Shown here in pieces: positions 1 through 8,409 of a stretch of DNA of 64,000 nucleotides. Origin of the DNA: Mucilaginibacter sp. (GTDB lineage Bacteria; Bacteroidota; Bacteroidia; Sphingobacteriales; Sphingobacteriaceae); assembly GCA_028288305.1 (NCBI GenBank), contig JAQBOA010000032.1:1-64000 (forward strand), in the 5' to 3' direction. The notes under the pieces are model-generated. The model did not search any database, had not been told where the DNA came from, and was given only the letters and a program-made list of their open reading frames with translations. Position numbers and translations under genes: made by a program. Within the stretch, counting starts at the first letter, position 1; every line of letters begins with the position of its first letter.

Positions 1-1189
1 GTTATCGGATCATGTGGAATTTGTGCTGGACGAGGCAGCAGCCTCTTCCTTAACCCGCTTTGACACCCCCTGGCTGGTAAAAGACTGCCACTGGGAAAAC
101 GGGCTGAAAAAGAAAGCCGTGATCTGGCTGGCCGGTGCGGTAAACAAACCCATCCTGAAACTGACCGAAGAAGATTATAACAACCATGGCATGGCCCAGT
201 TAGCTGTAGAGCAGGGCCCGGTTTATAATATCAATATCGACATCTTTAACCAGCTGCAGCATACCATCACCGGCTGGCCGGGCGGTAAGCCGGATGCTGA
301 TGACAGCCAAAGACCGGAAAGGGCATTGCCTGCAAAAAAACGCTCCATCATCTTTTCGCCTCACCCGGACGATGATGTGATCTCCATGGGCGGTACCTTT
401 ATCCGTTTGGTTGACCAGGGCCATGATGTGCATGTGGCCTATCAAACCTCGGGTAATACAGCGGTATGGGATGATGATGTATTAAGGTTTGTGGAATTTG
501 CCATCGACTTTAATGAAAGCATAGGTGAAGACAGCAGCAGGTTGAAAGGTATTTATGAAGACATGCGGGCTTTTATCCCCACCAAGCAGCCTAACCAGGT
601 AGATACTAAAGAGATCAGGGATGTAAAGGGATTTATCCGTAAAACGGAAGCCATCTCGGGGGCAAGGTATGCAGGTTTAAAAGATGACCACATCCATTTT
701 ATGGCCCTGCCCTTTTATGAGACCGGAAAGATCAAAAAGAACACCGCAGGAGAAGCAGATATACAGCTGACGATAGAACTGCTGCAAAAAGTAAAACCGC
801 AGCAGATATTTGCAGCCGGTGACTTTGCCGACCCGAACGGGACACATTTGGTTTGCTTTAACATCATCATAGCTGCACTGAACCGCCTGAAACAAACCGA
901 AGACTGGGTAAAAGACTGCTGGCTGTGGATGTACCGCGGGGCATGGCTGGAGTTTGAGACCTGGGAGATAGAAATGTCTGTTCCGCTTTCGCCGCAGGAA
1001 GTGTTAAGAAAGCGCAATGCCATCTTCAAGCACCAAAGCCAGAAGGACAGGCCGGTATTTCCGGGTGATGATGCCCGAGAGTTTTGGGTAAGGGCCGAAG
1101 ACAGAACAAGGGAAACTGCCAAAAACTATGATAAACTTGGCATGGCCGAGTATGAAGCAATGGAAGCTTTTGTGAGGTATCATTTTTAA
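1..1189 (+). CDS. nagB: Glucosamine-6-phosphate deaminase with C-terminal PIG-L deacetylase-like domain (5' truncated by window)
   Basis: The reading frame is open from base 2, so this is the C-terminal ~396 residues of a longer gene that begins before the window. The visible part carries a PIG-L/LmbE-like domain: SPHPDDDVISMGG is the zinc-binding HPDD motif, followed by GHDVHVAYQTSGN. This two-domain form (NagB isomerase/deaminase domain plus PIG-L domain, about 640 residues) is typical of Bacteroidetes NagB proteins, which convert glucosamine-6-phosphate to fructose-6-phosphate and ammonia. The catalytic NagB domain is outside the window, so the deaminase name rests on the family architecture. 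An apparent GTG at 14 is only an internal Val codon, not a start. Confidence 0.85.
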   Translation, partial: LSDHVEFVLDEAAASSLTRFDTPWLVKDCHWENGLKKKAVIWLAGAVNKPILKLTEEDYNNHGMAQLAVEQGPVYNINIDIFNQLQHTITGWPGGKPDADDSQRPERALPAKKRSIIFSPHPDDDVISMGGTFIRLVDQGHDVHVAYQTSGNTAVWDDDVLRFVEFAIDFNESIGEDSSRLKGIYEDMRAFIPTKQPNQVDTKEIRDVKGFIRKTEAISGARYAGLKDDHIHFMALPFYETGKIKKNTAGEADIQLTIELLQKVKPQQIFAAGDFADPNGTHLVCFNIIIAALNRLKQTEDWVKDCWLWMYRGAWLEFETWEIEMSVPLSPQEVLRKRNAIFKHQSQKDRPVFPGDDAREFWVRAEDRTRETAKNYDKLGMAEYEAMEAFVRYHF

Positions 1190-1195
1190 AGTCTT

Positions 1196-1279
1196 GAACT
1201 AAGATTTATAGGATTTGAGGATGGTAAGATTAAGCAGTTAAATAATCCTGTAATCTATTAATCCTATAAATCTTAGTTC
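1196..1279. repeat. 20-bp perfect inverted repeat downstream of nagB
   Basis: The left arm at 1196-1215 (GAACTAAGATTTATAGGATT) is the exact reverse complement of 1260-1279, with a 44-nt spacer. Pairing continues outward with a one-base bulge (GTCT at 1191, AGAC at 1280-1283). It follows the stop codon by a few bases, so it may work as a transcript end. Its form resembles the dispersed REP-like hairpins common in Sphingobacteriaceae, which I infer rather than show. Confidence 0.7.
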
Positions 1280-1406
1280 AGACAATTAGAACCGTTCCTG
1301 AAATATTCTCAAAAACGACTTTCTTAGTGTTTTCTGTACAGAAAACACCCCATACCAACAATAAAACCTGGGAAGTTTAATTTAATAAATATTTAAAAGA
1401 CTATAT

Positions 1407-1592
1407 TTATTTCAATATAGTAAATACAGCCTTTAGCGCAATACCGACACCAATAATCAGCAAAATATTTGCTATTAAGTTGCTGTACTGAAAATCAGCA
1501 AAGCGCAGGTAAACACCGGTTACACCTATAATTATGGCAACTACTATTAGCAGGTAGTGACTTTCTGAGTTGGCTTCTTCGGTTGAGTTCAT
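1407..1592 (-). CDS. Small two-helix membrane protein, hypothetical
   Basis: Encodes 61 residues. A polar N-terminus (MNSTEEANSESHY) is followed by two hydrophobic segments, about residues 13-29 and 38-57, with a short FADFQYS linker, ending in a Lys. It looks like a small inner-membrane hairpin protein. There is no recognisable family or operon partner; it is convergent with nagB and divergent from the next gene. An overlapping reading frame on the same strand (1495-1683) is less protein-like. Small size makes the call moderate. Confidence 0.5.
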   Translation of the reverse strand: MNSTEEANSESHYLLIVVAIIIGVTGVYLRFADFQYSNLIANILLIIGVGIALKAVFTILK

Positions 1593-1833
1593 TTCTTTTT
1601 TTCTTAATGTGCCGCAAATATAAAAGTTTACTGAAAAAATTATGCTCTTTTTTAATTTTTATTGAAAGGCTTTGTCTCGTCAATTTATTAAATAATTATC
1701 TTTTTTGAACATTATGTTGATAAATGACGTATTATAAAATATTTTACTTATTTTACTTTGTATAAAATAAGTATCATAAACCCCTATGCTGTAAAAAACT
1801 TATTGATAAGCAAATGATTAACGAATCTTTCCG

Positions 1834-2493
1834 ATGAAAGGAAATATATTAGGATTTTGTATTTTACTATTTATTACTTCATCAGCATTTCCGCAGGTTA
1901 AAAAAAGGATTGTTGTACATAAGTCTGCTTTTGAACTCAATCAAATTGCAATAATGTTATTTCAGCAATACAGCTATAACCAGGATTCAATAAGAAAATC
2001 AATCAAATTATTGGATATGGCAATCGCAACAGACTCCACATACTTTACAGCACATATAAATAAGGTTTCTTTATTATGCGAATTGGGTCAAAATACTGAA
2101 GTGTTAGAAGAGTTGACAGAGGCAATGAAATTACATGAAAAGGATCCACAACTAATTTGCATGCAAGCATTTATACTTGAAAAAAGCGGACTAAAAGACG
2201 CGGCTATGCATAAATATAAAGAAGCAGATACTTTATATACCCAGTTAATAAAGGACAATCAAAATTTCGTTACTAATAAAATAGCAAAAGCTTTTTTGCA
2301 ATTTTTTTTAAAAGATAAGAAAGAAGGGGTTAAACAATATAACCAAATAGCCCGGGCTTATAAAAACAAAGAGGTTTCTTTGATGAAAAATGCCTTTTAT
2401 ACCTTTAAGAGGGAAGAATTTATAAAAAGCTATTGTCTCCCGCCGCAGCCTTTGCAAACAGAGTCTACAATAAGCTATCGAAGCGTAAGATAA
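1834..2493 (+). CDS. Exported TPR-like hypothetical protein
   Basis: 219 residues. The N-terminus is a signal peptide (hydrophobic GFCILLFITSSAF, probable cleavage near AFPQ). The remainder is helical with TPR-like spacing: SIKLLDMAIATDSTYFTAHINK, then a second repeat around residues 95-125 containing LICMQAFILEKSGLKDAA. The likely location is periplasmic or outer-membrane associated. It stands alone, with an AT-rich leader upstream and 270 bases before the next gene. No specific function can be assigned. Confidence 0.65.
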   Translation: MKGNILGFCILLFITSSAFPQVKKRIVVHKSAFELNQIAIMLFQQYSYNQDSIRKSIKLLDMAIATDSTYFTAHINKVSLLCELGQNTEVLEELTEAMKLHEKDPQLICMQAFILEKSGLKDAAMHKYKEADTLYTQLIKDNQNFVTNKIAKAFLQFFLKDKKEGVKQYNQIARAYKNKEVSLMKNAFYTFKREEFIKSYCLPPQPLQTESTISYRSVR

Positions 2494-2762
2494 GAGCACA
2501 CCTTATTATTTTAATAAACTAAATAATATTTATCATAATCGAATCCATTTATTGTTTAGTGCCGTGTTTTGCAATTCCATTGTAAAAAGCAACACCGTCT
2601 TGAAAAAAAAACAAATATTTTACATCAAGTGTTGATCTTATATTGTTTATTTGGACGTTAATTTTACTACTTATTTAACAGCTTTATTTATCATTAAATT
2701 GTGATATTTACACTACAAAATCATTAATCCAATTTTCGTCAATATATATTTCGGTCAATTTA

Positions 2763-3512
2763 ATGAAAACAACTCCTGAACTTCTTAAAATCCTCTCTAT
2801 TGATATAGGAGGCTCAAATATTAAGGCTACTATTTTAAATAAAAAGGGCGAACTTACAATGGATTACGAAAAGGTGCCTACGCCTTACCCTGCAACTCCT
2901 GATAACGTATTAAAAGCTATAAATACGCTTGTAAAGTCTTTCCCCGATTTTGATAAAATTTCTGTTGGTTTTCCGGGATATGTGAAAAATGGAGTTGTTA
3001 AAACTGCACCCAACCTTGATACAAGCTTATGGGAAAATATTGATTTTTCTAAAAAACTGGAAAATGAATTAGGTAAACCCGCGCAGGTTGTAAATGATGC
3101 AGATATGCAGGGTTTGGGAGTGATAAACGGAAAAGGATTGGAACTGGTAATTACATTAGGCACTGGATTCGGCACTGCCTGGCTAAAGGATGGCAATTTG
3201 TTGCCCCACCTTGAATTTTCGCACCAGCCTTTTAGCAAATTCAAATCATATGATAAATATATCGGTGAAAAAGCTTTGGAAAAAGAAGGTCTTAAAAAAT
3301 GGAATTTAAGGATGCAAAAGGTTTTCGAAGTTTTAAAAACTGTTTTTAATTATGATTACTTATATATAGGTGGTGGTAATTCCAATAAATTAACCTTTAA
3401 ATTGGATAAAAATATGAAAATTGTTACCAATGCTGAAGGAATTAAAGGTGGCGCGAGGTTATGGGTAAAGGTTGAAACAAATGAAATTGAACCGGCAGCA
3501 ATAGCTCAATAA
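2763..3512 (+). CDS. ppgK: ROK-family kinase, polyphosphate glucokinase-like
   Basis: 249 residues. ROK/actin-like ATPase motifs are present in order: phosphate-1 loop SIDIGGSNIKA (residues 13-23), VGFPGYV, the catalytic-loop Asp in VVNDADMQGLG (about residue 117), phosphate-2 ITLGTGFGTA and the adenosine motif YLYIGGGNSNKL. Length and the LLPHLEF insertion match polyphosphate glucokinases, which make glucose-6-phosphate from glucose using polyphosphate and/or ATP; the phosphate donor cannot be read from sequence. It sits 24 bases upstream of tkt and heads the pentose-phosphate cluster, feeding glucose-6-phosphate to zwf. A fructokinase or other ROK sugar kinase is the alternative. Confidence 0.75.
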   Translation: MKTTPELLKILSIDIGGSNIKATILNKKGELTMDYEKVPTPYPATPDNVLKAINTLVKSFPDFDKISVGFPGYVKNGVVKTAPNLDTSLWENIDFSKKLENELGKPAQVVNDADMQGLGVINGKGLELVITLGTGFGTAWLKDGNLLPHLEFSHQPFSKFKSYDKYIGEKALEKEGLKKWNLRMQKVFEVLKTVFNYDYLYIGGGNSNKLTFKLDKNMKIVTNAEGIKGGARLWVKVETNEIEPAAIAQ

Positions 3513-3536
3513 AACGATTATTAATATAGAAAAAAA

Positions 3537-5543
3537 ATGAATTCAAATACACAGGAAATAGAAACTTTAGGAATTAATACAGTAAGAATATTGTCTGCCG
3601 ATGCGGTACAAAAAGCAAATTCGGGGCACCCGGGCACACCAATGGCGCTTGCACCAATGGGGCATGTACTTTGGGCTGATTATATGAAATATAACCCTAA
3701 AAATCCGCACTGGCCAAATCGCGATCGTTTTATATTATCAAACGGGCATGCCTGCATGCTGCAATACAGCTTTTTGTATTTAACCGGGTATGATCTGACA
3801 CTGGATGATATTAAAAACTTCCGCCAGCTAAACAGCAAAACAGCTGGCCACCCTGAATATGGTTTAGCGCCTGGTATTGATGTAACCACAGGCCCCCTGG
3901 GCCAGGGCTTTGCTAATGGAGTAGGCTTTGCCATTGCTCAAAAACATTTGGCCGCACGGTACAATAAGCCTGGTTTTGATTTATTCGATTATAAAATTTA
4001 TGCCATTTGCAGTGACGGTGATTTAATGGAAGGTGTAGCATCTGAAGCAGCATCTATAGCAGGCCACCTGGAATTGGGCAATATTATTTATCTGTATGAT
4101 GATAACCATATTTCAATAGAAGGTGATACAGATATTACTTTTAATGAAGATGTAGCTAAAAGATTTGAAGCTTACGGCTGGCATGTGCAAACCATTAGTG
4201 ATGGTAACGATATAGAGGCAATATCAAACGCTATACGCAATGCAAAAGGCGAAACACAAAAGCCGTCATTAATAAAAGTGCGTACACAAATAGCCTATGG
4301 CAGTCCCAATAAAGTAAATACAGCCGGTGCCCACGGATCACCTCTTGGTGCTGACGAAATTAAGCTTGTTAAAGAGTTTTTCGGCTTCGATCCGGAAAAA
4401 TCTTTTGTCGTACCTGATGAAGTATTAAAATACTACCATGAAAAAGGTGAAAAAGGTATCGCATTAGAAGATAAATGGAACAAACTTTTTAAAGATTATA
4501 AGGAAAAATATCCTGAGCTGGCTGCAGAGTACGAATTAGCTTTTAGCGGGGAATTACCTAAGGGATGGGATGCAAAATTGCCGGTATTTAAAGCAACCGA
4601 CCCTAAAATGGCCACCCGCCAGGCTTCGGGCAAGGTGTTAAATGCGATAGCCGGCAGCCTGCCTAATTTTATTGGAGGTTCTGCTGACCTTTCACCTTCA
4701 ACAGATACTACCCTGAAAGAATATACCTCTTTCACAACAGAGCACCGTGATGGACGTAACTTCCATTTTGGTATCCGCGAACATTCAATGGGTTCTATTC
4801 TTAATGGCATGGCCTTAACAAAAGGAGTAATTCCGTTTGGAGCTACCTTCCTTATGTTTTCCGAATATATGCGCCCGCCGATACGTTTGGCAGCCATTAT
4901 GAAGATACGCCCAATATTTGTTTACACACATGATAGCATTGGTTTAGGCGAAGACGGAACAACCCACCAGCCAATTGAGCAATTAGCGTCTTTAAGATCC
5001 ATACCAAACATAACTGTTATCCGTCCGGCTGATGCAAACGAATCATCCCATGCATGGCGTGTTGCTTTGGAACATAAAGACGGCCCGGTTGTACTGGTAT
5101 TTACCCGTCAAGGCTTGCCAATAATTGACCAGGATAAATATGCTAAGGCATCTCAGTTAGAACAAGGAGCTTACATCTTATCAGAAGCAAGCAAAAATCC
5201 AGATTTGATCCTGATAGCAACAGGTTCTGAAGTTCAATTAATTATGCAGGCACAGGCAAAGCTGGAAGAAGAGGGCATATCAACCCGTGTTGTAAGCATG
5301 CCATCATGGGAATTGTTTGAAAAACAGGATGCTGCTTATAAAGAAAAGGTATTCCCGAAGGCATATAGAAAACGTTTAGCTGTTGAAATGGCTTCACCAA
5401 TGGGCTGGCATAAATATACTACCGACGAAGGCGATATGTTAGGCATGACCACTTTCGGTGAGTCAGCTCCGGCAGAGGATCTATACAAGGTATTTGGGTT
5501 TACTGTTGATAATGTAGTAAAAAAGGCGAAAGCGTTATTGTAG
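3537..5543 (+). CDS. tkt: Transketolase
   Basis: 668 residues, the full length for bacterial transketolase. ThDP/Mg binding motif GDGDLMEGVASEA ends with the DDNHISI element (about residues 160-195). The N-terminal SGHPGTPMALAPMGHVLW and the pyrimidine-domain FGIREHSMGSILNGMAL (Glu that activates ThDP) are intact. It transfers two-carbon ketol units in the non-oxidative pentose phosphate pathway and works in the cytoplasm. It begins 24 bases after the ROK kinase and is probably co-transcribed with it. Translation may stop at a repeat-derived hairpin between this gene and rpiA. Confidence 0.97.
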   Translation: MNSNTQEIETLGINTVRILSADAVQKANSGHPGTPMALAPMGHVLWADYMKYNPKNPHWPNRDRFILSNGHACMLQYSFLYLTGYDLTLDDIKNFRQLNSKTAGHPEYGLAPGIDVTTGPLGQGFANGVGFAIAQKHLAARYNKPGFDLFDYKIYAICSDGDLMEGVASEAASIAGHLELGNIIYLYDDNHISIEGDTDITFNEDVAKRFEAYGWHVQTISDGNDIEAISNAIRNAKGETQKPSLIKVRTQIAYGSPNKVNTAGAHGSPLGADEIKLVKEFFGFDPEKSFVVPDEVLKYYHEKGEKGIALEDKWNKLFKDYKEKYPELAAEYELAFSGELPKGWDAKLPVFKATDPKMATRQASGKVLNAIAGSLPNFIGGSADLSPSTDTTLKEYTSFTTEHRDGRNFHFGIREHSMGSILNGMALTKGVIPFGATFLMFSEYMRPPIRLAAIMKIRPIFVYTHDSIGLGEDGTTHQPIEQLASLRSIPNITVIRPADANESSHAWRVALEHKDGPVVLVFTRQGLPIIDQDKYAKASQLEQGAYILSEASKNPDLILIATGSEVQLIMQAQAKLEEEGISTRVVSMPSWELFEKQDAAYKEKVFPKAYRKRLAVEMASPMGWHKYTTDEGDMLGMTTFGESAPAEDLYKVFGFTVDNVVKKAKALL

Positions 5544-5545
5544 AA

Positions 5546-5660
5546 TAGAGATTAGAGATTGAAGGTTAGAGATTAGTTAAAAAAAATTGTTTGAATCTAT
5601 TATTTTTTGAACAAAAACTGATCTCTGATCTCTGACCTCTGATCTCCAACCTCACATCTC
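5546..5660. repeat. Short-word inverted repeat between tkt and rpiA
   Basis: The left side (5547-5576) is built of AGAGATTA words and the right side (5618-5660) of the complementary TGATCTCT/CTCTGATC words, with an A/T-rich spacer. They form an imperfect long hairpin ending 5 bases before rpiA. The same word family occurs upstream of pgl (11381-11478). It may attenuate transcription or be an inert dispersed repeat. Confidence 0.65.
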
Positions 5661-5665
5661 AAAAA

Positions 5666-6364
5666 ATGAATTGGCAAAGTGATATAATTAAAAACCTTGC
5701 TTGGTCTGACACCATCATTAACAGGGAAGCAAAGCAAAAGGTTGCTGACAAAATTGCCGGAAAGGTAAAGGATGGCGATGTATTAGGTGTTGGTTCGGGA
5801 TCAACCTCATATCTTGCCTTAATTGCGATTGCTGAAAAGATAAAGTCGGAAGGTTTTAACATAAAGGCTATACCAACATCTGTTGAAATTAGCATGGTAT
5901 GCAGTAAGTTAGGTATCCCTTTAACCAGCATTTTTAAAGACCGGCCCGATTGGTCATTTGATGGCGCTGATGAAGTTGATCCAAACCATAGTTTAATAAA
6001 GGGGCGCGGAGGTGCAATGTTTAAAGAAAAATTATCAATAAGTTCAAGTCCGCTAAATTATATCATAGTTGATGAAACAAAATTAGTGAAGAAATTAGGG
6101 ACTAACTTTCCGATTCCGATTGAGGTTTTTCCTTTAGCATTATTGCATGTGGAAGAGAAATTGAAAGCGCTTGGCGCAGATAGTCTTTCTTTACGGCTTG
6201 CGAAAGGTAAGGACGGACCGGTTATTACCGAAAACGGCAATTTAATATTAGACGCAAGGTTTTATGAAATTGATAATGACCTGGAGTTTAAAATAAAATC
6301 TATTACCGGTGTAATTGAAAGCGGACTGTTTATAAATTACAATGTGGAGGTTTTAGTTGCTTAA
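5666..6364 (+). CDS. rpiA: Ribose-5-phosphate isomerase A
   Basis: 232 residues, family-typical. The substrate-binding GVGSGSTSYLAL (residues ~37-48), the FDGADEVD motif with catalytic Asp residues (~98-105) and KGRGGAMFKEK are all present. It interconverts ribose-5-phosphate and ribulose-5-phosphate in the cytoplasm. It is the third gene of the pentose-phosphate cluster. The ATG follows the right arm of the short-word repeat by only 5 bases, so its leader is almost wholly repeat sequence. Confidence 0.95.
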   Translation: MNWQSDIIKNLAWSDTIINREAKQKVADKIAGKVKDGDVLGVGSGSTSYLALIAIAEKIKSEGFNIKAIPTSVEISMVCSKLGIPLTSIFKDRPDWSFDGADEVDPNHSLIKGRGGAMFKEKLSISSSPLNYIIVDETKLVKKLGTNFPIPIEVFPLALLHVEEKLKALGADSLSLRLAKGKDGPVITENGNLILDARFYEIDNDLEFKIKSITGVIESGLFINYNVEVLVA

Positions 6365-6399
6365 ATCGTGACGACTGATGTTGTTGCATGACGTATACC

Positions 6400-6535
6400 T
6401 ACTCACCCGATCTACGCTTCGCTGGATCACCCTCTCTACCACAAGTGGTAAAGAGGGTTAGAAAAAAGCAGTTTTAACCCTCTTTTTTGCTTGCAAAAGA
6501 GAGGGTGATCCAGCGAAGCGTAGATCGAGTGAGTA
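6400..6535. repeat. 38-bp inverted repeat with nested hairpins, MITE-like
   Basis: Left arm 6400-6437 and right arm 6498-6535 are reverse complements at 37 of 38 positions (one difference in CCCGATC versus GATCGAG). Inside, TACCAC/GTGGTA (6436-6450) forms a second hairpin and AGAGGGTTA faces AACCCTC. The element fills the rpiA-tal gap. A size of about 136 bp with near-perfect termini resembles a non-autonomous mobile repeat. No target-site duplication is obvious beside it. Confidence 0.75.
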
Positions 6536-6673
6536 AAATCGCCGATTTGTTTAACTAAGCGACATTGAAATCGCCATTAAGAGAAATTAGTACTATTAGC
6601 TGACAATAGGTGGTATACTTATTGACCGATAAATACAATTCTTAATTTAAAATGTACATCTTAAAATTATATT

Positions 6674-7771
6674 ATGGAAACTAACAAAGTAAAACAAATA
6701 CACAGCTTTGGCCAAAGCATCTGGCTGGATTTTATTGACCGTGAAATCATAAAATCAGGAAACTTAAAGAAACTTATTGATGAGGATGGTGTAAGAGGCG
6801 TAACCTCAAATCCGGCAATTTTTGAAAAAGCCATTACCAGCAGCTCTGATTATGACGACGATATCCGCGAGTTATCCGATAGCGACAAAACTAATGAAGA
6901 AATATTTTTTGCTCTTGCCATAAAAGACATACAAAATGCTACAAAGCTTTTTGAAGGCGTTTACAATGAAGGCGTTGTTGGTGCTGATGGCTATGTGAGT
7001 TTAGAAGTATCGCCATTTTTGGCTTTAAAAACCAAAGAAACAGCTGCACAGGCAGAAGATTTATGGAAAAAAGTTAACCGCAAAAATGTAATGATCAAAA
7101 TTCCTGGCACCAAACCAGGTCTAGAAGCTATCAGGCAATCAATTGCAAAGGGTATAAATATTAACGTTACGTTGTTGTTCGGCTTACCAAGGTATGAAGA
7201 AGTAACCGAAGCTTATATTTCTGGTTTGGAAGATCATTTAGCGGCCGGTCATTCAATTGGTCATATTTCATCAGTTGCCAGTTTCTTTTTAAGCCGGATT
7301 GACGTGTTGGTCGACCCGATACTTGATGAAAAAGGATTAGGTGATTTAAAAGGTGAAATAGCAATCGCTTCAGCAAAAAAAGCCTACGAAATTTATAAAA
7401 GAGTATTCAGCGGCCCCCGCTGGGAGAAACTGGTAGCTCAGGGCGCTAAACCACAACGTTTATTATGGGCAAGTACCAGCAGCAAAAACCCTGCATTTAA
7501 GGACACTAAATACGTGGAAGCCCTGATTGGTGCAGATACTGTAGATACTGTACCTTTAGAAACTATTGAAGCTTTCCGCGATCATGGGATAGTGGCAAAT
7601 ACGCTTGAACAAGGCTTGGATAAAGCAACTGAAACGTTAAACAGGCTAAAGAAGGCTGGTATTGATATTGATCAGATTACTCAACAATTAGAAGATGAAG
7701 GAATTGAAAAATTCAACAAACCTTTTGAAAAATTGTTAAAAGCCATTGAGGATCAAAAAGCCAAAGTCTGA
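6674..7771 (+). CDS. tal: Transaldolase
   Basis: 365 residues, the longer bacterial/actinobacterial-type transaldolase. Visible motifs: SIWLDFIDRE, the TSNPAIFEKAI signature (~residue 45), and NVMIKIPGTKPGLEAI with the Schiff-base lysine (~residue 142), followed by NVTLLFG and the WASTSSKNP segment. It moves a dihydroxyacetone unit between sedoheptulose-7-phosphate and glyceraldehyde-3-phosphate. The next gene begins 5 bases later, so co-transcription is likely. The upstream boundary is the MITE-like repeat plus about 130 A/T-rich bases that probably hold its promoter. Confidence 0.95.
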   Translation: METNKVKQIHSFGQSIWLDFIDREIIKSGNLKKLIDEDGVRGVTSNPAIFEKAITSSSDYDDDIRELSDSDKTNEEIFFALAIKDIQNATKLFEGVYNEGVVGADGYVSLEVSPFLALKTKETAAQAEDLWKKVNRKNVMIKIPGTKPGLEAIRQSIAKGININVTLLFGLPRYEEVTEAYISGLEDHLAAGHSIGHISSVASFFLSRIDVLVDPILDEKGLGDLKGEIAIASAKKAYEIYKRVFSGPRWEKLVAQGAKPQRLLWASTSSKNPAFKDTKYVEALIGADTVDTVPLETIEAFRDHGIVANTLEQGLDKATETLNRLKKAGIDIDQITQQLEDEGIEKFNKPFEKLLKAIEDQKAKV

Positions 7772-7776
7772 ACAAA

Positions 7777-8409
7777 TTGGAAGCTACATCAGTAAAAATC
7801 CTCTTTTTTGATATTGGAGGTGTTCTCCTTACCAACGGCTGGGGGCATGAATCGCGTAAGGAAGCGGCAAAAAAGTTTGGCCTTGACTATGCCGAAGTAA
7901 GTGAGTTGCATACTTTTATATTTAACGTATATGAAACCGGCAGTATAACTTTAGATGAATACCTGGATACCGTAGTATTTAATCACCCGCGTGATTTTGC
8001 AAGGGAAGATTTTAAAGAATTTATGTTCAGGCAAAGTGTGGAGCTTCCCGGAATGTTGAAATGGCTTAAAGAGTGGAAAAAGGACTGTGGTTTCAGGATC
8101 ATAGCAATTAATAATGAAGGAAAAGAACTGAATGATTACAGGGTTAAGAAATTTAAACTTCATGATTGTTTCGATGCCTTTATATCATCGTGCGAAGTAA
8201 AAATACGCAAACCCGATCCTGCCATATTTAATCTTGCTATGGGCGTTGCACTTGCACAACCGAGTCAGTGTGTTTATTTTGATGATAGGCCCATGTTTGC
8301 AAATGCAGCCCAAAAATTAGGTATTCGGGCATTTCATCATACGGATTTTGAATCCACAAAAAAAATACTGGAAGAATTAAAAAAAGAAAACCAACCAAAT
8401 TTAAAATGA
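7777..8409 (+). CDS. HAD-superfamily hydrolase
   Basis: 210 residues. HAD motif I appears as FFDIGGVLLTN (the first nucleophilic Asp present, the second position Gly-Gly), motif II/III as INNEGKE and the KIRKPDPAIF lysine, motif IV as VYFDDRP. It is a subfamily IA phosphatase with a helical cap. Translation probably starts at TTG 7777, five bases after tal ends, because no nearby ATG fits the family N-terminus. Its stop overlaps the gnd start by 4 bases (ATGA), so it is translationally coupled with a pentose-phosphate enzyme. Removal of a phosphorylated side product of the pathway is an inference. Confidence 0.85.
   Translation: MEATSVKILFFDIGGVLLTNGWGHESRKEAAKKFGLDYAEVSELHTFIFNVYETGSITLDEYLDTVVFNHPRDFAREDFKEFMFRQSVELPGMLKWLKEWKKDCGFRIIAINNEGKELNDYRVKKFKLHDCFDAFISSCEVKIRKPDPAIFNLAMGVALAQPSQCVYFDDRPMFANAAQKLGIRAFHHTDFESTKKILEELKKENQPNLK

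Noticed and set aside
14..1189. Independent gene starting at GTG 14
   Set aside because: The frame is open to the window edge and the product begins in the middle of a known two-domain protein.
1495..1683. 62-residue - strand frame overlapping the small membrane protein
   Set aside because: Basic, low-quality product sharing most bases with a better frame that has two clear helices.
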